From NCBI GenBank assembly GCA_046710875.1, contig JBKEHQ010000002.1:1-64000 (forward strand): a stretch of 64,000 nt of DNA. The letters run 5' to 3'. The notes beneath the pieces are model-generated. The model had not been told where the DNA came from and did not search any database. It saw only the letters and a list, made by a program, of their open reading frames with translations. Below are positions 1-8,863 of the stretch, one piece after another (within the stretch, counting starts at the first letter, position 1; each line of letters begins with the position of its first letter). This DNA comes from MGIIb-O3 sp046710875. Lineage in GTDB: Archaea > Thermoplasmatota > Poseidoniia > Poseidoniales > Thalassarchaeaceae. The translations under genes and the position numbers were made by a program.

Positions 1-63
1 AGTCATAGATACCCATTGTTCACGCATCGCTTGGACTATTTCCATTGCACTTGCATCTTTCAT
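1..63 (-). CDS. N-terminal fragment of an unknown gene cut by the window edge
   Basis: An open frame runs off the left edge from an ATG at 63, giving 21 residues with the look of an amphipathic helix (MKDASAMEIV then QAMREQWVSMT). The frame stays open further upstream to a GTG near 93, so the start could be earlier. It is divergent from folC, whose start at 106 leaves about 40 bases for two promoters. Too little is visible to name a family, and it could be chance. Confidence 0.35.
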   Translation of the reverse strand, partial: MKDASAMEIVQAMREQWVSMT

Positions 64-105
64 ATATTCCACGACATTCAATACGCATTTCACTTTGACG
101 CATTC

Positions 106-1323
106 ATGGACGAACAAGGCGACGATACTTTAAGTCCAAAAATATGGCTCTCAGATAGAATACCAAAAGGCGTCAAGTTAGGATTAGAGAACTGTACTGA
201 GATGTTGATAAGATTAGGAAATCCTGAAAAAAATTTCCCCTCAGTTCATGTTGCAGGGACAAATGGCAAAGGATCTCTTTGTGCAAACTTGTCCGCCCTA
301 GCGGCTAAAAACAAATTAATAGTAGGTTTTTTCTCATCCCCGCATTTAATATTTGTAGAAGAGAGAGCAAGAATCAATGGCCGTCCTGTGGATTCAAAAA
401 TATTTGATAAGCATTTAAAGTCTGTAATGAATGCATCTCTAATTGAGCCGATTATTGAGCCTACATATTTTGAAACTACTTTTTTAACCACTATGCTTGT
501 ATTTGCAGACGCAGAAATAGACATTGGAATAATGGAGACAGGTTTGGGTGGAAGGCTAGATGCTACACGGCTAGTTGATGCAAGTGTTTGCGCCATAACT
601 ACTATTTCTCATGATCACTCGGAAATATTGGGAGATACTCTTGTAGAAATAGCATCGGAAAAAGCTGCTATTTATAGGCCGAATATACCATTATTTTCAT
701 TGTATCACAAAGATATGGAAGTAAGAAATTTATTTAAAAAAATTGCCGGTAATGATTTAAAATGGTTCAAACCGGTGTCAAATAAGGGTTGGGAAATATC
801 AAAAAATTTTGCTAAAATGATTGCTAGTTATCTCGGATGGAAAATACTTGATTACCAAGTCATTTGGCCAGGAAGATCTCCAGATTCTATCAAATGGATT
901 GAAAATAAAAAATGTATCGTTAGTGCGGCGCATAATATTGAGAGTATTGAAAACGATTTACAATTTATTGATGAGAAGCATGTAATGTTACTAGGGATGA
1001 CTAAAAAATCAAACCTTGACGATACGTTAAAAACATTTAAAAATTATTCAAATTGTTGTTATTCCATAATAACAGAACCATCTAGTGGCCGTAATCCATC
1101 TGTATCTTCAGAAGAGATAATATCTAAATTAAAAATAATCGGATTCGATAGAATGGAATCAATGAACAATACTATTGATGCATTTAAAAAAATAGAACTA
1201 AAATCAAAACAATTGGATTCATCAGTTTTAATAATAGGGAGCATATATCTTATTGGTGATATTATGAATTATATCGCTAAAAGAGATAATTTAAATCTAT
1301 ATGATTTGTTAACAATTCATTAA
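106..1323 (+). CDS. folC: Folylpolyglutamate synthase / dihydrofolate synthase (FolC, Mur ligase family)
   Basis: Cytoplasmic ATP-dependent ligase that adds glutamate to folates and, in bifunctional members, to dihydropteroate. The Mur-ligase P-loop VAGTNGKGS lies at about residues 49-57. A conserved ETGLGGRLDAT segment follows, then TTISHDHSEILGDT and the EKAAIYRP motif of the family. The C-terminal ligase domain is present but diverged and a little short: 405 residues against 420-440 usual. I start at the ATG at 106. The frame is open from 16, but that extension is Phe/His-rich, unlike FolC, and would overlap a possible divergent gene. It heads a co-directional run with dCMP deaminase 41 bases on, which fits one-carbon and thymidylate metabolism. 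FolC is well supported; whether it is mono- or bifunctional cannot be told. Confidence 0.9.
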   Translation: MDEQGDDTLSPKIWLSDRIPKGVKLGLENCTEMLIRLGNPEKNFPSVHVAGTNGKGSLCANLSALAAKNKLIVGFFSSPHLIFVEERARINGRPVDSKIFDKHLKSVMNASLIEPIIEPTYFETTFLTTMLVFADAEIDIGIMETGLGGRLDATRLVDASVCAITTISHDHSEILGDTLVEIASEKAAIYRPNIPLFSLYHKDMEVRNLFKKIAGNDLKWFKPVSNKGWEISKNFAKMIASYLGWKILDYQVIWPGRSPDSIKWIENKKCIVSAAHNIESIENDLQFIDEKHVMLLGMTKKSNLDDTLKTFKNYSNCCYSIITEPSSGRNPSVSSEEIISKLKIIGFDRMESMNNTIDAFKKIELKSKQLDSSVLIIGSIYLIGDIMNYIAKRDNLNLYDLLTIH

Positions 1324-1364
1324 AATTTAAAGTAGACAATATCATTAACAACTTATGTACGCAT

Positions 1365-1808
1365 ATGAATATGACTGAAAAGTGGGACCATCGTTTCATT
1401 GAACTTGCAAAACATATCTCTGAATGGAGCAAAGACCCTTCTACAAAAGTAGGTTGTGTAGTAGTTGGAGAGGATAGGGAAATAAGATCAACAGGCTTCA
1501 ATGGTTTTCCTAGGGGAATTGAAGATAAATTAGAACGCTTAAATGATCGGAATCAGAAATATCCAATGATATGCCATGCAGAGGAAAATGCAATAATGCA
1601 TGCAGCCAGAATAGGCATATCTCTTAAGGGAACAATGGCATATGTTACGTGGCCACCGTGTTCTAGATGCACTAGGTCTCTTATCCAAGCTGGAATTAAA
1701 GAAGTTGTATATCCAAGTGATGTTGAAATACCTGAACGATGGCAGTCAGATTTTGATATAGCATCAAATATGATGAATGAGGCAGGAATAATCGTTAGAA
1801 TAGCATAA
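1365..1808 (+). CDS. Deoxycytidylate (dCMP) deaminase family protein
   Basis: Zinc-dependent deaminase, most likely converting dCMP to dUMP for thymidylate synthesis in the cytoplasm. The zinc site is complete: HAEENAI at residues 71-77 gives the His ligand and the proton-shuttle Glu73, and PPCSRC at 97-102 gives Cys99 and Cys102. The N-terminal DPSTKVGCVVV segment is typical of ComEB/dCMP deaminases. At 147 residues it has the family's usual length. The next gene starts 14 bases downstream, so the two are probably cotranscribed. ATG codons at residues 1 and 3 are both possible starts. A generic nucleoside deaminase cannot be excluded, but the fold and zinc site are certain. Confidence 0.88.
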   Translation: MNMTEKWDHRFIELAKHISEWSKDPSTKVGCVVVGEDREIRSTGFNGFPRGIEDKLERLNDRNQKYPMICHAEENAIMHAARIGISLKGTMAYVTWPPCSRCTRSLIQAGIKEVVYPSDVEIPERWQSDFDIASNMMNEAGIIVRIA

Positions 1809-1822
1809 TTTAGGTTATTAAA

Positions 1823-2920
1823 ATGGCTATTCAGGATTGTTTTACATTTACTAGGACTGGTCATTTTGTTAAAAATAGAACTGTTCTTGCTGCTATGACT
1901 AACAAACAAAGTAATGCAGATGGTACCATCTCTATGGATGAAATTGATTGGTTAGCCAGAAGGGCTGAAGGTGGTTTTGGAATAATAACAACTGCAGCCA
2001 CGCACGTTTCTAAGGATGGTCAAGGATGGGATGGCGAGTTCGGAGTCTTTGATGATTTACATATTAAAGGTCTAAAAAATATGACAAATACCTTAAGGAT
2101 AAAGGGTACAATTAGTATTGCACAGATATTTCATGGAGGAATGAGATCTCCTGAAAGGTTAACTGGAGTTACGCCACTTTCAGCCAGTAGAAATAAATGT
2201 TCAGAATCGTTCTCTGGATTTTCAAGGGCTGCTTTGAAAGAAGACATAATCAGGTTAATTTCAGATTTTTCCGATGCAGCCTTAAGATGTGTAAAATCTG
2301 GCTTTGACGGTATAGAAATACATGGCGCACATGGCTATTTGATTTCACAATTTTTGGGGACAAAAACTAATCGCAGAGAAGATGAGTGGGGCGGAGACAT
2401 TAATGCTCGTTCAAAATTTTTAATTGAAATTATTCGATCGATCAAGTCAAAGGTACCAGATAATTTTATTATTGGAGTAAGAATTTCTCCGGAAATCAAT
2501 AATGTCGGAATAAATATACATGAAAGCATAAAATTGGCAAAAATATTAACAAACGAAGGACTTGATTTTATTCATTTATCATGTTGGGATTCATTTTCTC
2601 GTTCAATTTCTGAACCAAGTGATTCCCGTTTAATAACTGAATGGTTTACATCCTCGATCTCAAATTTACCTCCATTAATCTCAACAGGCGCAGTTTGGAA
2701 TTCTAAAGATGCTAACTCTTTAATTGCTCAAGGTGCAGATTTTATTGGAGTCGCTAGAGTTGGCATCGCTCATCCCGATTGGCCAAAGTATATTTCTGAG
2801 GATAATTATCAACCTCAACTGCCGCCATTTTCTGCTTCGCATCTCAAAGGTGTAAGCCTTAGCAATAAATTTGTAGATTATATGAGGTCTTGGGACAATT
2901 TCGTATTAGAGGGCAAATAA
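1823..2920 (+). CDS. NADH:flavin oxidoreductase, Old Yellow Enzyme family
   Basis: FMN-dependent TIM-barrel oxidoreductase that probably reduces an activated double bond such as an enone or enoyl ester. The barrel is full length at 365 residues. It shows the N-terminal NRTVLAAMTNKQ segment, the FHGGMRSPERLTG region, the catalytic HGAHGYLISQFL motif at about 167-178 followed by NRREDEWGG, and the C-terminal phosphate-binding strand around GADFIGVARVGIAHPDW. It lacks the iron-sulfur and NAD domains of 2,4-dienoyl-CoA reductase, so it is a single-domain OYE. It lies 14 bases after the dCMP deaminase and likely shares its transcript, but no metabolic link is obvious. Substrate unknown. Confidence 0.88.
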   Translation: MAIQDCFTFTRTGHFVKNRTVLAAMTNKQSNADGTISMDEIDWLARRAEGGFGIITTAATHVSKDGQGWDGEFGVFDDLHIKGLKNMTNTLRIKGTISIAQIFHGGMRSPERLTGVTPLSASRNKCSESFSGFSRAALKEDIIRLISDFSDAALRCVKSGFDGIEIHGAHGYLISQFLGTKTNRREDEWGGDINARSKFLIEIIRSIKSKVPDNFIIGVRISPEINNVGINIHESIKLAKILTNEGLDFIHLSCWDSFSRSISEPSDSRLITEWFTSSISNLPPLISTGAVWNSKDANSLIAQGADFIGVARVGIAHPDWPKYISEDNYQPQLPPFSASHLKGVSLSNKFVDYMRSWDNFVLEGK

Positions 2921-2975
2921 TTTTATTATTTTAAATATTATTTCATAGTAAAAATAAAATTATGGAAGTGCTAAT

Positions 2976-3812
2976 ATGTTTCAAGATACATTAATTGCTG
3001 CTTTTTTTGCTGGAATAGTGGCAATAGTAGTTACTGTGCTAGTTGAAAAATATGGTGGGGCTATTGGAGGTATTCTGGGTACTATTCCAACTACGATTGT
3101 TCCTGCATCTATAGGGATGTATTTGGCAAGCAATATTGTGGATTTTAGAACAAGTATGGCTGTAGTACCTTCAGGGATGCTAATTAATGCAATATTTCTA
3201 ACTAATTGGAAAATTATTCCCACTTATTTTAAAGTTACTAAGAGTAAGTATACCACATTAATTATTATAATTATTATTTCATTATTTATATGGTTATTAT
3301 GTAGTATATTGGCATTAAATTTAATTAATTTTGTAACCAAAAAAGGCCTATCATCGTATGGAATTGCCCTTCTTGGATTATTCGCAGTTATTATTCTGGG
3401 AATGGCATTCTGTTGGAATATAGGATCTACCCCATCAAGTAACAATTATGTCAACAAATATGCATTAATGTCAAGGGGCTTGATGGCAGCATTTGCCATA
3501 GGAGCTGCAGTTTGGATTTCTGACCTTGGATATCCTTTAATTGCAGGTATAGCATCAGTATTTCCTGCTATATTCCTTACTAGTATGGTTACATTATGGA
3601 TTTCCCAAGGTCCATCTGTACCAATGGGGGCTGTAGGGCCAATGATGTTAGGGGGATCTTCAGTTGCCTTATATTCAATAATTGCCATGTGGTCTTTACC
3701 TTATTATGGATTAATCTTAGGTTCAGTATTGGCTTGGATAAGTTCAGTTTTATTGTGTTCGTTACCAAGCTTTTATTTTATAAATTGGAGACAAAAAAAC
3801 AATATCTATTAA
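2976..3812 (+). CDS. Polytopic membrane protein of unknown function
   Basis: I do not recognise the family with confidence. The 278-residue product has about eight hydrophobic segments and short loops, so it is an inner-membrane protein with little soluble mass. Two halves look related: a small-residue segment GGAIGGILGTIPTTIVPASIG near residues 28-48 and a comparable AGIASVFPAIFLTSM segment in the second half, which suggests an internal duplication as in small transporters. A loop VTKSKYTT near 88 separates the halves. Probable Shine-Dalgarno GGAAGTG lies 5-11 bases before the ATG. It is co-directional with the OYE gene after 55 bases. Transporter is a guess; only membrane location is supported. 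Confidence 0.75.
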   Translation: MFQDTLIAAFFAGIVAIVVTVLVEKYGGAIGGILGTIPTTIVPASIGMYLASNIVDFRTSMAVVPSGMLINAIFLTNWKIIPTYFKVTKSKYTTLIIIIIISLFIWLLCSILALNLINFVTKKGLSSYGIALLGLFAVIILGMAFCWNIGSTPSSNNYVNKYALMSRGLMAAFAIGAAVWISDLGYPLIAGIASVFPAIFLTSMVTLWISQGPSVPMGAVGPMMLGGSSVALYSIIAMWSLPYYGLILGSVLAWISSVLLCSLPSFYFINWRQKNNIY

Positions 3813-4351
3813 TTACTTTCTTCCCAAATTTTATCTAATTTTAAATATAGGTCATCTATTGTCCCATCATTTGTTATTTGAATATCTGCCATTAGTGCCG
3901 TGGCATCAAGGGCTTGACCTGCTTCATCTTTTGATTTAATTTCTTTATTTTCCTGTTTTATGAATAATAATTTATTTAATGGATCTCCAGGGCGTGCTCT
4001 ATCTTGCAATCTACTCCATCGTCGATCTTCACTGGCTTTAATTTCAATCAATATTAAATCTCCTCTGGATCTTAGTACATCGACTTCCATCGGTGTTCTT
4101 ATTGAATCTACTACTGCATCTGCTCCATCTATTATTTCTAGAAGCATCTCTGCCAAAATGCCTCCTCCTCCTTCCTTTCGTAAAGTTCTCCCACCTTCTA
4201 TTAATGAATCTCTACTAATCTCTTTATTTTGATTTTTAAGCCATTCTCTTATTGAATCTGAACATGAAACACTCCTCAATCCCTTTTCGGCGAACCAGTT
4301 TACTAACGTTGATTTTCCAGATGCATTTCTACCTGTAAGCCCTATTAACAT
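3809..4351 (-). CDS. P-loop NTPase, UPF0200 / dephospho-CoA kinase-like
   Basis: Small nucleotide kinase-like protein. The P-loop GRNASGKST lies at residues 7-15, immediately after the start as is usual in this fold. A CSDSIREWL segment follows, then an LRKEGGGGILAEML stretch resembling the conserved middle of the archaeal UPF0200 family, and a lid-like RWSRLQDRARPGDP segment with clustered Arg. I start at the ATG at 4351 because that places the P-loop at the N-terminus; an upstream ATG at 4417 would give 22 unlikely residues and overlap the helicase. It is downstream of lhr on the same strand and tail-to-tail with the membrane protein (4-base overlap). The substrate is not determined by the sequence. 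Confidence 0.75.
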   Translation of the reverse strand: MLIGLTGRNASGKSTLVNWFAEKGLRSVSCSDSIREWLKNQNKEISRDSLIEGGRTLRKEGGGGILAEMLLEIIDGADAVVDSIRTPMEVDVLRSRGDLILIEIKASEDRRWSRLQDRARPGDPLNKLLFIKQENKEIKSKDEAGQALDATALMADIQITNDGTIDDLYLKLDKIWEESN

Positions 4352-4388
4352 AATACTGCTGAGTAGGGTAAAGGAGATATTGATTTCG

Positions 4389-7373
4389 TTAAGACCAATA
4401 TCTTCTTGTGCTAGCATATTTCAATTCAGCATCATGAATTGAACGTAAAAGAGACATTCTATCGCCGGCAATATGCCCTCTTAATATTCTAGTTGCTGTC
4501 TCTTCCCCCACTCCTCTTCCCATTAAACAAATTATGCCATCTAGTCCGTGAGTTTTAATTAATTCAGCATTCTTCATTACTTTTCCTCTTATTCTGGAAT
4601 CTTTACTTTCAATCATTTCTTTTAATCTATTTTCCATTCTTTCTGGAGAACAAGCGAGCATAGTTCCTCCGCATAATGAACAAGGAAGAATTTTTTTCTC
4701 CAACTTTGCAACTCTTTTTCTGGCATTATTATGGCAATTAATGCATATAAGACTAACTCTTTCATTTATTAATCTTAATTCTAATCTTTCTCTCAGTTCT
4801 TTATCTGTCCATGATGGCAGTAACAAGTCCTTTTCGGCTTTAGGTGATATCCCTAGAGGCCCTGGTGGAGTTTGAATTAATTTAATTTCATTATCTTGAA
4901 TCATTTTTAATGTATCTATGGTCCCATCAATATCCATCCGTTCGTGAAATAATTTATCCAAGGCTTCTTCCACTACAGGAGTTCCTTTGTACCTTTTCAT
5001 TAAGCCATTCAAATTGACTTTTCGAGGATCTACACCTTTTTTCAAAACTCCCATTTTTTTTGCTACTTGTACAACCCTCCATCTAACTGTACGACTATTT
5101 GGAATCGTCATGCGGAGTATGGAAGGTATGGCAGCAGCAGGAGTTTGCGTCAACCAATCAATAATATCTGTAGGGGTTGCACCTGGTATCTGAAATGCTA
5201 TCCTGTATGGGTCGATAACAGTTCTACCCATTTTACCCTCTCTCATAGATCCCATTGCTTGAATAAAATGAGCTAACGTCTCATTTATTTTAGAACCCTT
5301 ACAAGTATTCAGTACGATTGTCCCTTTTCGCTCTTCTATGGTCATAGTTTGCCCATCGGGAATCTCGCCAGTGGCTTCTAAATGATCCGAAACAGTAGAA
5401 ATAAGGACATCTCTAGCAGATTCACTTAATGGATAATCACTCAGGTTTTTTTTACTATTATCTTCAGCCATCGCCCCTATTGATACTGCTGTTATTCTTC
5501 TTAATTTACCAACTTCCTCAGCAATATTTCTTGGTACAGGGGGTAATTCTCCAGACCATACTGGTGCAGTTCCACTTTCTTTAACCGGGCCAACCAGCAA
5601 TTCTTCTTGTTCAGGGTCTGCATCAATTATTTCCCATGTTCTTCCTGCCATGACAAATCTTCTAGTTTGACCTAGGGAATCCTCACTATCATCATTAAGA
5701 GAAAGTACGAAAGCCTCATCTACAGATCCCAGCGTCTTTCTAGTCACTGCATCCCTTACTCTGTAAGATGTTTTATCCGGAATCATTGAGATATGATTCA
5801 TTCTATTTTGACCTAATCTGCCCGCAGGGGAAAACCATCCATCTTTAAGGGAATCCGGAAGTATTTTAATCATTTTTTTTAGCCATTTCTTTTTATCTAA
5901 ATCAGAATGTTCATTTTCCCATGAGGGCCTCTCGGCAGGAAAATCATCTCCAATCCTTATTGCTAATTCTTTCCATAATTTTTTATTCCATAGTGTTGGA
6001 TCAGAGTTTTTTGGGTCTTCTATGAGTCTAATTAACCATCTATCATCAAGAACTCTAAGTATCGATAGTGTTTTATCATGATGCCAATCATCAAAGATAG
6101 AGGTTTTTTCGATTATATCTGTTGCTTTCTTTAGGGGGCATACTCCTTTTTCAATAGACATTTGTAGAAATTGATTCGCAGCCACAATTCTCGGATTTGT
6201 TCGCCATTCTACCTCTCCTATTTCTCCCGCCATTGCTTTTCTTGCAATTACTGCACATTCTGATATTCCATCAATTTCCCAAGCTAATATTTCACCAGCA
6301 CCGGTTCCGCCAAGATAATGCTCTGCTCTGCCGACACGCTGAAGTAAACTTTCTACCGACCTAGGACTTTGTAATTGATGGACCTTTTTTATCGATCCAA
6401 CATCAATTCCTAATTCTAGGCTACTCGTGCAGATTAATCCGTGCAATTCTCCTTTTCTTAGTGATTCTTCTACCTCTCTTCTAGTTTCAGCTGCTAAACT
6501 TCCATGATGTATCCCTATATTTAATTCTGGAGATAATTCGATTAATCGTTGTGCTACTGTTTCAGCTGTATTTCTAGAGTTTACAAAAACTAAAGCAGGG
6601 GCATCCTCAGATAATTTCTTCGATAATCTTCTAAATGCAGCTATCGAATCTGATGATACTCGCCATTCAACGGATAATGTTTCATCTTCAGATGCCACTG
6701 GTTCTTTATGGACCAATACTCTAGTTTCTCTGGGTGCAGGTCCAATTATTGCCCTACCTTCTCCGGAGAACCATTTTGCCACTTCATCTGGATTTCCAAC
6801 AGTTGCTGATAATCCAACAACTTGAATTTTATCAGGGCAATAATCTTGTATTCTTTGTAAGCCAACCAATAATTGTGAACCTCTTTCAGAACCAGCCATA
6901 TCATGTACTTCGTCTAAAATAATTGCTTTGACTCCAGCAAGATGCTGTCTTAATCTACTTCCCAAGAGCATTATTTGCATAGTCTCAGGTGTAGTTACAA
7001 GTAAATTTGGAGGTTTTTTGGATTGTTTAACTCTCTCATTTTGAGGCGTATCTCCATGCCGTAATCCTACAGTAAGCCCCAATGGTACCAACATTTTTGA
7101 TAATCTTCTATCGATATCTCTATTCAATGCTCTAAGAGGCGTAATGTATAGAATAGAGAGAGAATCCCAATTCTCAGTCAAACATCTAGAAACCAAAGGT
7201 AAAATTGCAGATTCTGTTTTTCCACTCCCTGTTGGTGCAACCATTAACCTATCTTTACCAACTAATAGATCAGGTAATGCTGCCTTTTGAATGGGAGTTA
7301 ATTCCCAACCTAGGTCATAAATTAATTGATTTACCTTTGGATGTAAATCCTCTATGGCCTCCTTCATATGCAT
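4389..7373 (-). CDS. lhr: Large ATP-dependent helicase of the Lhr family
   Basis: Superfamily 2 3'-5' DNA helicase thought to act in DNA repair. Motifs run in order: Q-motif-like LTPIQKAALP at 26-35, Walker A APTGSGKT at 46-53, TPLRALNRD near 79, motif II DEVH at 154-157, LSATVG near 194 and motif VI QRVGRAEH near 345. The Lhr winged-helix and core regions follow, ending in a C-terminal CxxC...CxxC cluster (CINC and CSLC, near 885-915) and a helix-hairpin-helix-like tail. At 994 residues it is longer than minimal Lhr-core proteins. Start is the ATG at 7373 or the one at 7367. It faces the 7449 gene across a concentric palindromic promoter, listed separately. Confidence 0.92.
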   Translation of the reverse strand: MHMKEAIEDLHPKVNQLIYDLGWELTPIQKAALPDLLVGKDRLMVAPTGSGKTESAILPLVSRCLTENWDSLSILYITPLRALNRDIDRRLSKMLVPLGLTVGLRHGDTPQNERVKQSKKPPNLLVTTPETMQIMLLGSRLRQHLAGVKAIILDEVHDMAGSERGSQLLVGLQRIQDYCPDKIQVVGLSATVGNPDEVAKWFSGEGRAIIGPAPRETRVLVHKEPVASEDETLSVEWRVSSDSIAAFRRLSKKLSEDAPALVFVNSRNTAETVAQRLIELSPELNIGIHHGSLAAETRREVEESLRKGELHGLICTSSLELGIDVGSIKKVHQLQSPRSVESLLQRVGRAEHYLGGTGAGEILAWEIDGISECAVIARKAMAGEIGEVEWRTNPRIVAANQFLQMSIEKGVCPLKKATDIIEKTSIFDDWHHDKTLSILRVLDDRWLIRLIEDPKNSDPTLWNKKLWKELAIRIGDDFPAERPSWENEHSDLDKKKWLKKMIKILPDSLKDGWFSPAGRLGQNRMNHISMIPDKTSYRVRDAVTRKTLGSVDEAFVLSLNDDSEDSLGQTRRFVMAGRTWEIIDADPEQEELLVGPVKESGTAPVWSGELPPVPRNIAEEVGKLRRITAVSIGAMAEDNSKKNLSDYPLSESARDVLISTVSDHLEATGEIPDGQTMTIEERKGTIVLNTCKGSKINETLAHFIQAMGSMREGKMGRTVIDPYRIAFQIPGATPTDIIDWLTQTPAAAIPSILRMTIPNSRTVRWRVVQVAKKMGVLKKGVDPRKVNLNGLMKRYKGTPVVEEALDKLFHERMDIDGTIDTLKMIQDNEIKLIQTPPGPLGISPKAEKDLLLPSWTDKELRERLELRLINERVSLICINCHNNARKRVAKLEKKILPCSLCGGTMLACSPERMENRLKEMIESKDSRIRGKVMKNAELIKTHGLDGIICLMGRGVGEETATRILRGHIAGDRMSLLRSIHDAELKYASTRRYWS

Positions 7374-7381
7374 CCGTCTAA

Positions 7382-7439
7382 GGAAGTTAAAGAAAACCCT
7401 CTGTTTAATAATTAAACAATATTCTTATTTTTAACTTCC
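7382..7439. promoter_or_regulatory. Concentric palindromes in the lhr divergent promoter
   Basis: The 75-base gap between lhr and the gene at 7449 holds a perfect 17-base palindrome at 7402-7418 (TGTTTAAT-A-ATTAAACA). A second inverted repeat surrounds it: GGAAGTTAAA at 7382-7391 and TTTAACTTCC at 7430-7439. The two share a centre (7410 and 7410.5). The AT-rich core could serve as a TATA element in both directions, which would place TTTAACTTCC at about the transcription start each way. I infer a bidirectional promoter or a dyadic operator; no bound factor is known. Confidence 0.6.
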
Positions 7440-7448
7440 AAAACTGGG

Positions 7449-7982
7449 ATGAAAGGAACTATGTTTATCAATGCATTCCTAGTAGTGTTAGAAATGGCAC
7501 GCGCAGGTAGAAAACAAGTCGGCCCTATCGCTAAATGGTGGAATTCTCAGAGAGAAAATCATTTTCAAATAATTGGCATGATAACAATATTCTCTTTAGC
7601 GGTTTTACTTTGGACTTTTTCCTTTCTTTTTATTCTGGGAGGAACTACTGACCCAGATAGAGAAAACTTAGTCCCATATTATTGGTTAGGCTTAGCTTTA
7701 TCAATACCTATACTATTTCTAAGTGCACCTGAATTTATGTTCTTTTTGAATCAAAAACAAATTTTAGAAGATATATTAAAATTGGAATCAAGGTCAGAGG
7801 TTCTCAAAAATAGAAAGGAAGCCGAATCTGCTGCGGATTTGTTAGGTGGTAAATATGTAGCAAGATTAAAGGGACTCTATGAAGAATTGGGAATCAAGGT
7901 AAAAGGAAAGCGATTTTCAATTAAATCATTACCCTCAAAAAGAATTTCTAATAAAGTAGAAAATATGGATGAGGAGGAATGA
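7449..7982 (+). CDS. Two-helix membrane protein of unknown function
   Basis: I do not recognise this 177-residue protein. It has a basic N-terminal stretch (MARAGRKQ and KWWNSQREN), a transmembrane helix at about 41-63, a short acidic outer loop with a DPDRE motif, a second helix at about 77-100, then a charged cytoplasmic tail of about 75 residues predicted to be helical and rich in Lys and Glu. Its end overlaps the start region of signal peptidase, and the GAGGAGG Shine-Dalgarno for that gene lies within its last codons, so the two are translationally coupled. A role near protein secretion is guessed from context only. Confidence 0.75.
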   Translation: MKGTMFINAFLVVLEMARAGRKQVGPIAKWWNSQRENHFQIIGMITIFSLAVLLWTFSFLFILGGTTDPDRENLVPYYWLGLALSIPILFLSAPEFMFFLNQKQILEDILKLESRSEVLKNRKEAESAADLLGGKYVARLKGLYEELGIKVKGKRFSIKSLPSKRISNKVENMDEEE

Positions 7983-7983
7983 A

Positions 7984-8862
7984 GTGCCCACTTCGGACGC
8001 CCCGATTGAAAATGAAAATCTTGAATTTGGAATGCTAAGTGATTGGTTAAGAGAAGCATTTCTTGCAATAGGCCTAGTTCTTTTAATTCTTGGTGGTTTA
8101 TGGGTTGCTACGGGACAATTCCCTCCTATGGTAGTCGTAGAGTCGGGATCAATGATGCATGACACGAAAGATGGCTCCGTAGGTGCTATAGATCCAGGGG
8201 ATTTAGTTATAGTAATGAATCCATCAAGAAAAAATATCATAACCTATGCAGAATCAATTCAAGAAGGAAATGAAAACTTTGGATACTCTAACCATGGTAT
8301 GAATGGAGATGTAATTATATTTAGTAAGAATGGAGGTAACGATACTCCTGTAATTCACAGAGCGATTTTGAAAGTAGAATTAAATAATTCAGATAATGGT
8401 AAAAAAACTTGGGACGTTTTAGGAACTAATTTAGTAAATGTTAGCACAATCAATTTAACTCTAGATTATCCATGTAAATATCACGGAGGGACGTATAATT
8501 TGGAAATTAAAAATTGGCAACCAAATCATAGTGGATACATTACATCCGGAGATAATTCTGAGACTAATGGATGTAAAATTGATCAAATAGTTGCCACTGG
8601 TCAAGATGCAAGAAATGGATTAAAAGATGAATTTGGTAATCCCGTAACTGCCATAAAAGATGAATGGGTGCTGGGTATTGCGTCTTCCGAAATTCCTTGG
8701 CTCGGAGCAATCAAGTTATTCACATCCGGTACCCACAACTCTGTAACAGGAGAAACTTGGTTCAACTTATCTATAACTATAGTCATAGTATTGATGACTC
8801 CAACAATTTATGAATCATTGACTCGAAGTAAAAAATTACTTGCTGTAAATGAAGAAGAATAA
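7984..8862 (+). CDS. Signal peptidase I, archaeal/eukaryotic (Sec11-like) type
   Basis: Membrane protease that removes signal peptides on the outer face of the membrane. A single N-terminal membrane helix is followed by the nucleophile motif ESGSM (Ser56 from the GTG start) and by VIHRA, whose His takes the place of the bacterial Lys as the archaeal-type base (about residue 125). SGDNSE near 191 carries the conserved Asp. A second hydrophobic segment lies near the C-terminus. At about 292 residues it is longer than minimal archaeal enzymes, with an insertion between the His and Asp motifs. I prefer GTG at 7984 because GGAGG at 7972-7976 is 7 bases upstream; ATG at 7969 lies inside the previous gene with no good site. 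Many secreted proteins in this window are likely substrates. Confidence 0.88.
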   Translation: MPTSDAPIENENLEFGMLSDWLREAFLAIGLVLLILGGLWVATGQFPPMVVVESGSMMHDTKDGSVGAIDPGDLVIVMNPSRKNIITYAESIQEGNENFGYSNHGMNGDVIIFSKNGGNDTPVIHRAILKVELNNSDNGKKTWDVLGTNLVNVSTINLTLDYPCKYHGGTYNLEIKNWQPNHSGYITSGDNSETNGCKIDQIVATGQDARNGLKDEFGNPVTAIKDEWVLGIASSEIPWLGAIKLFTSGTHNSVTGETWFNLSITIVIVLMTPTIYESLTRSKKLLAVNEEE

Positions 8863-8863
8863 T

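Noticed and set aside
16..105. Extension of FolC upstream of the ATG at 106
   Set aside because: The added residues are Phe/His/Cys-rich and do not resemble any FolC N-terminus; a divergent frame also begins there.
4352..4417. Earlier start for the P-loop NTPase
   Set aside because: It would put 22 residues before the P-loop and overlap lhr; the ATG at 4351 places the P-loop at the N-terminus as usual.
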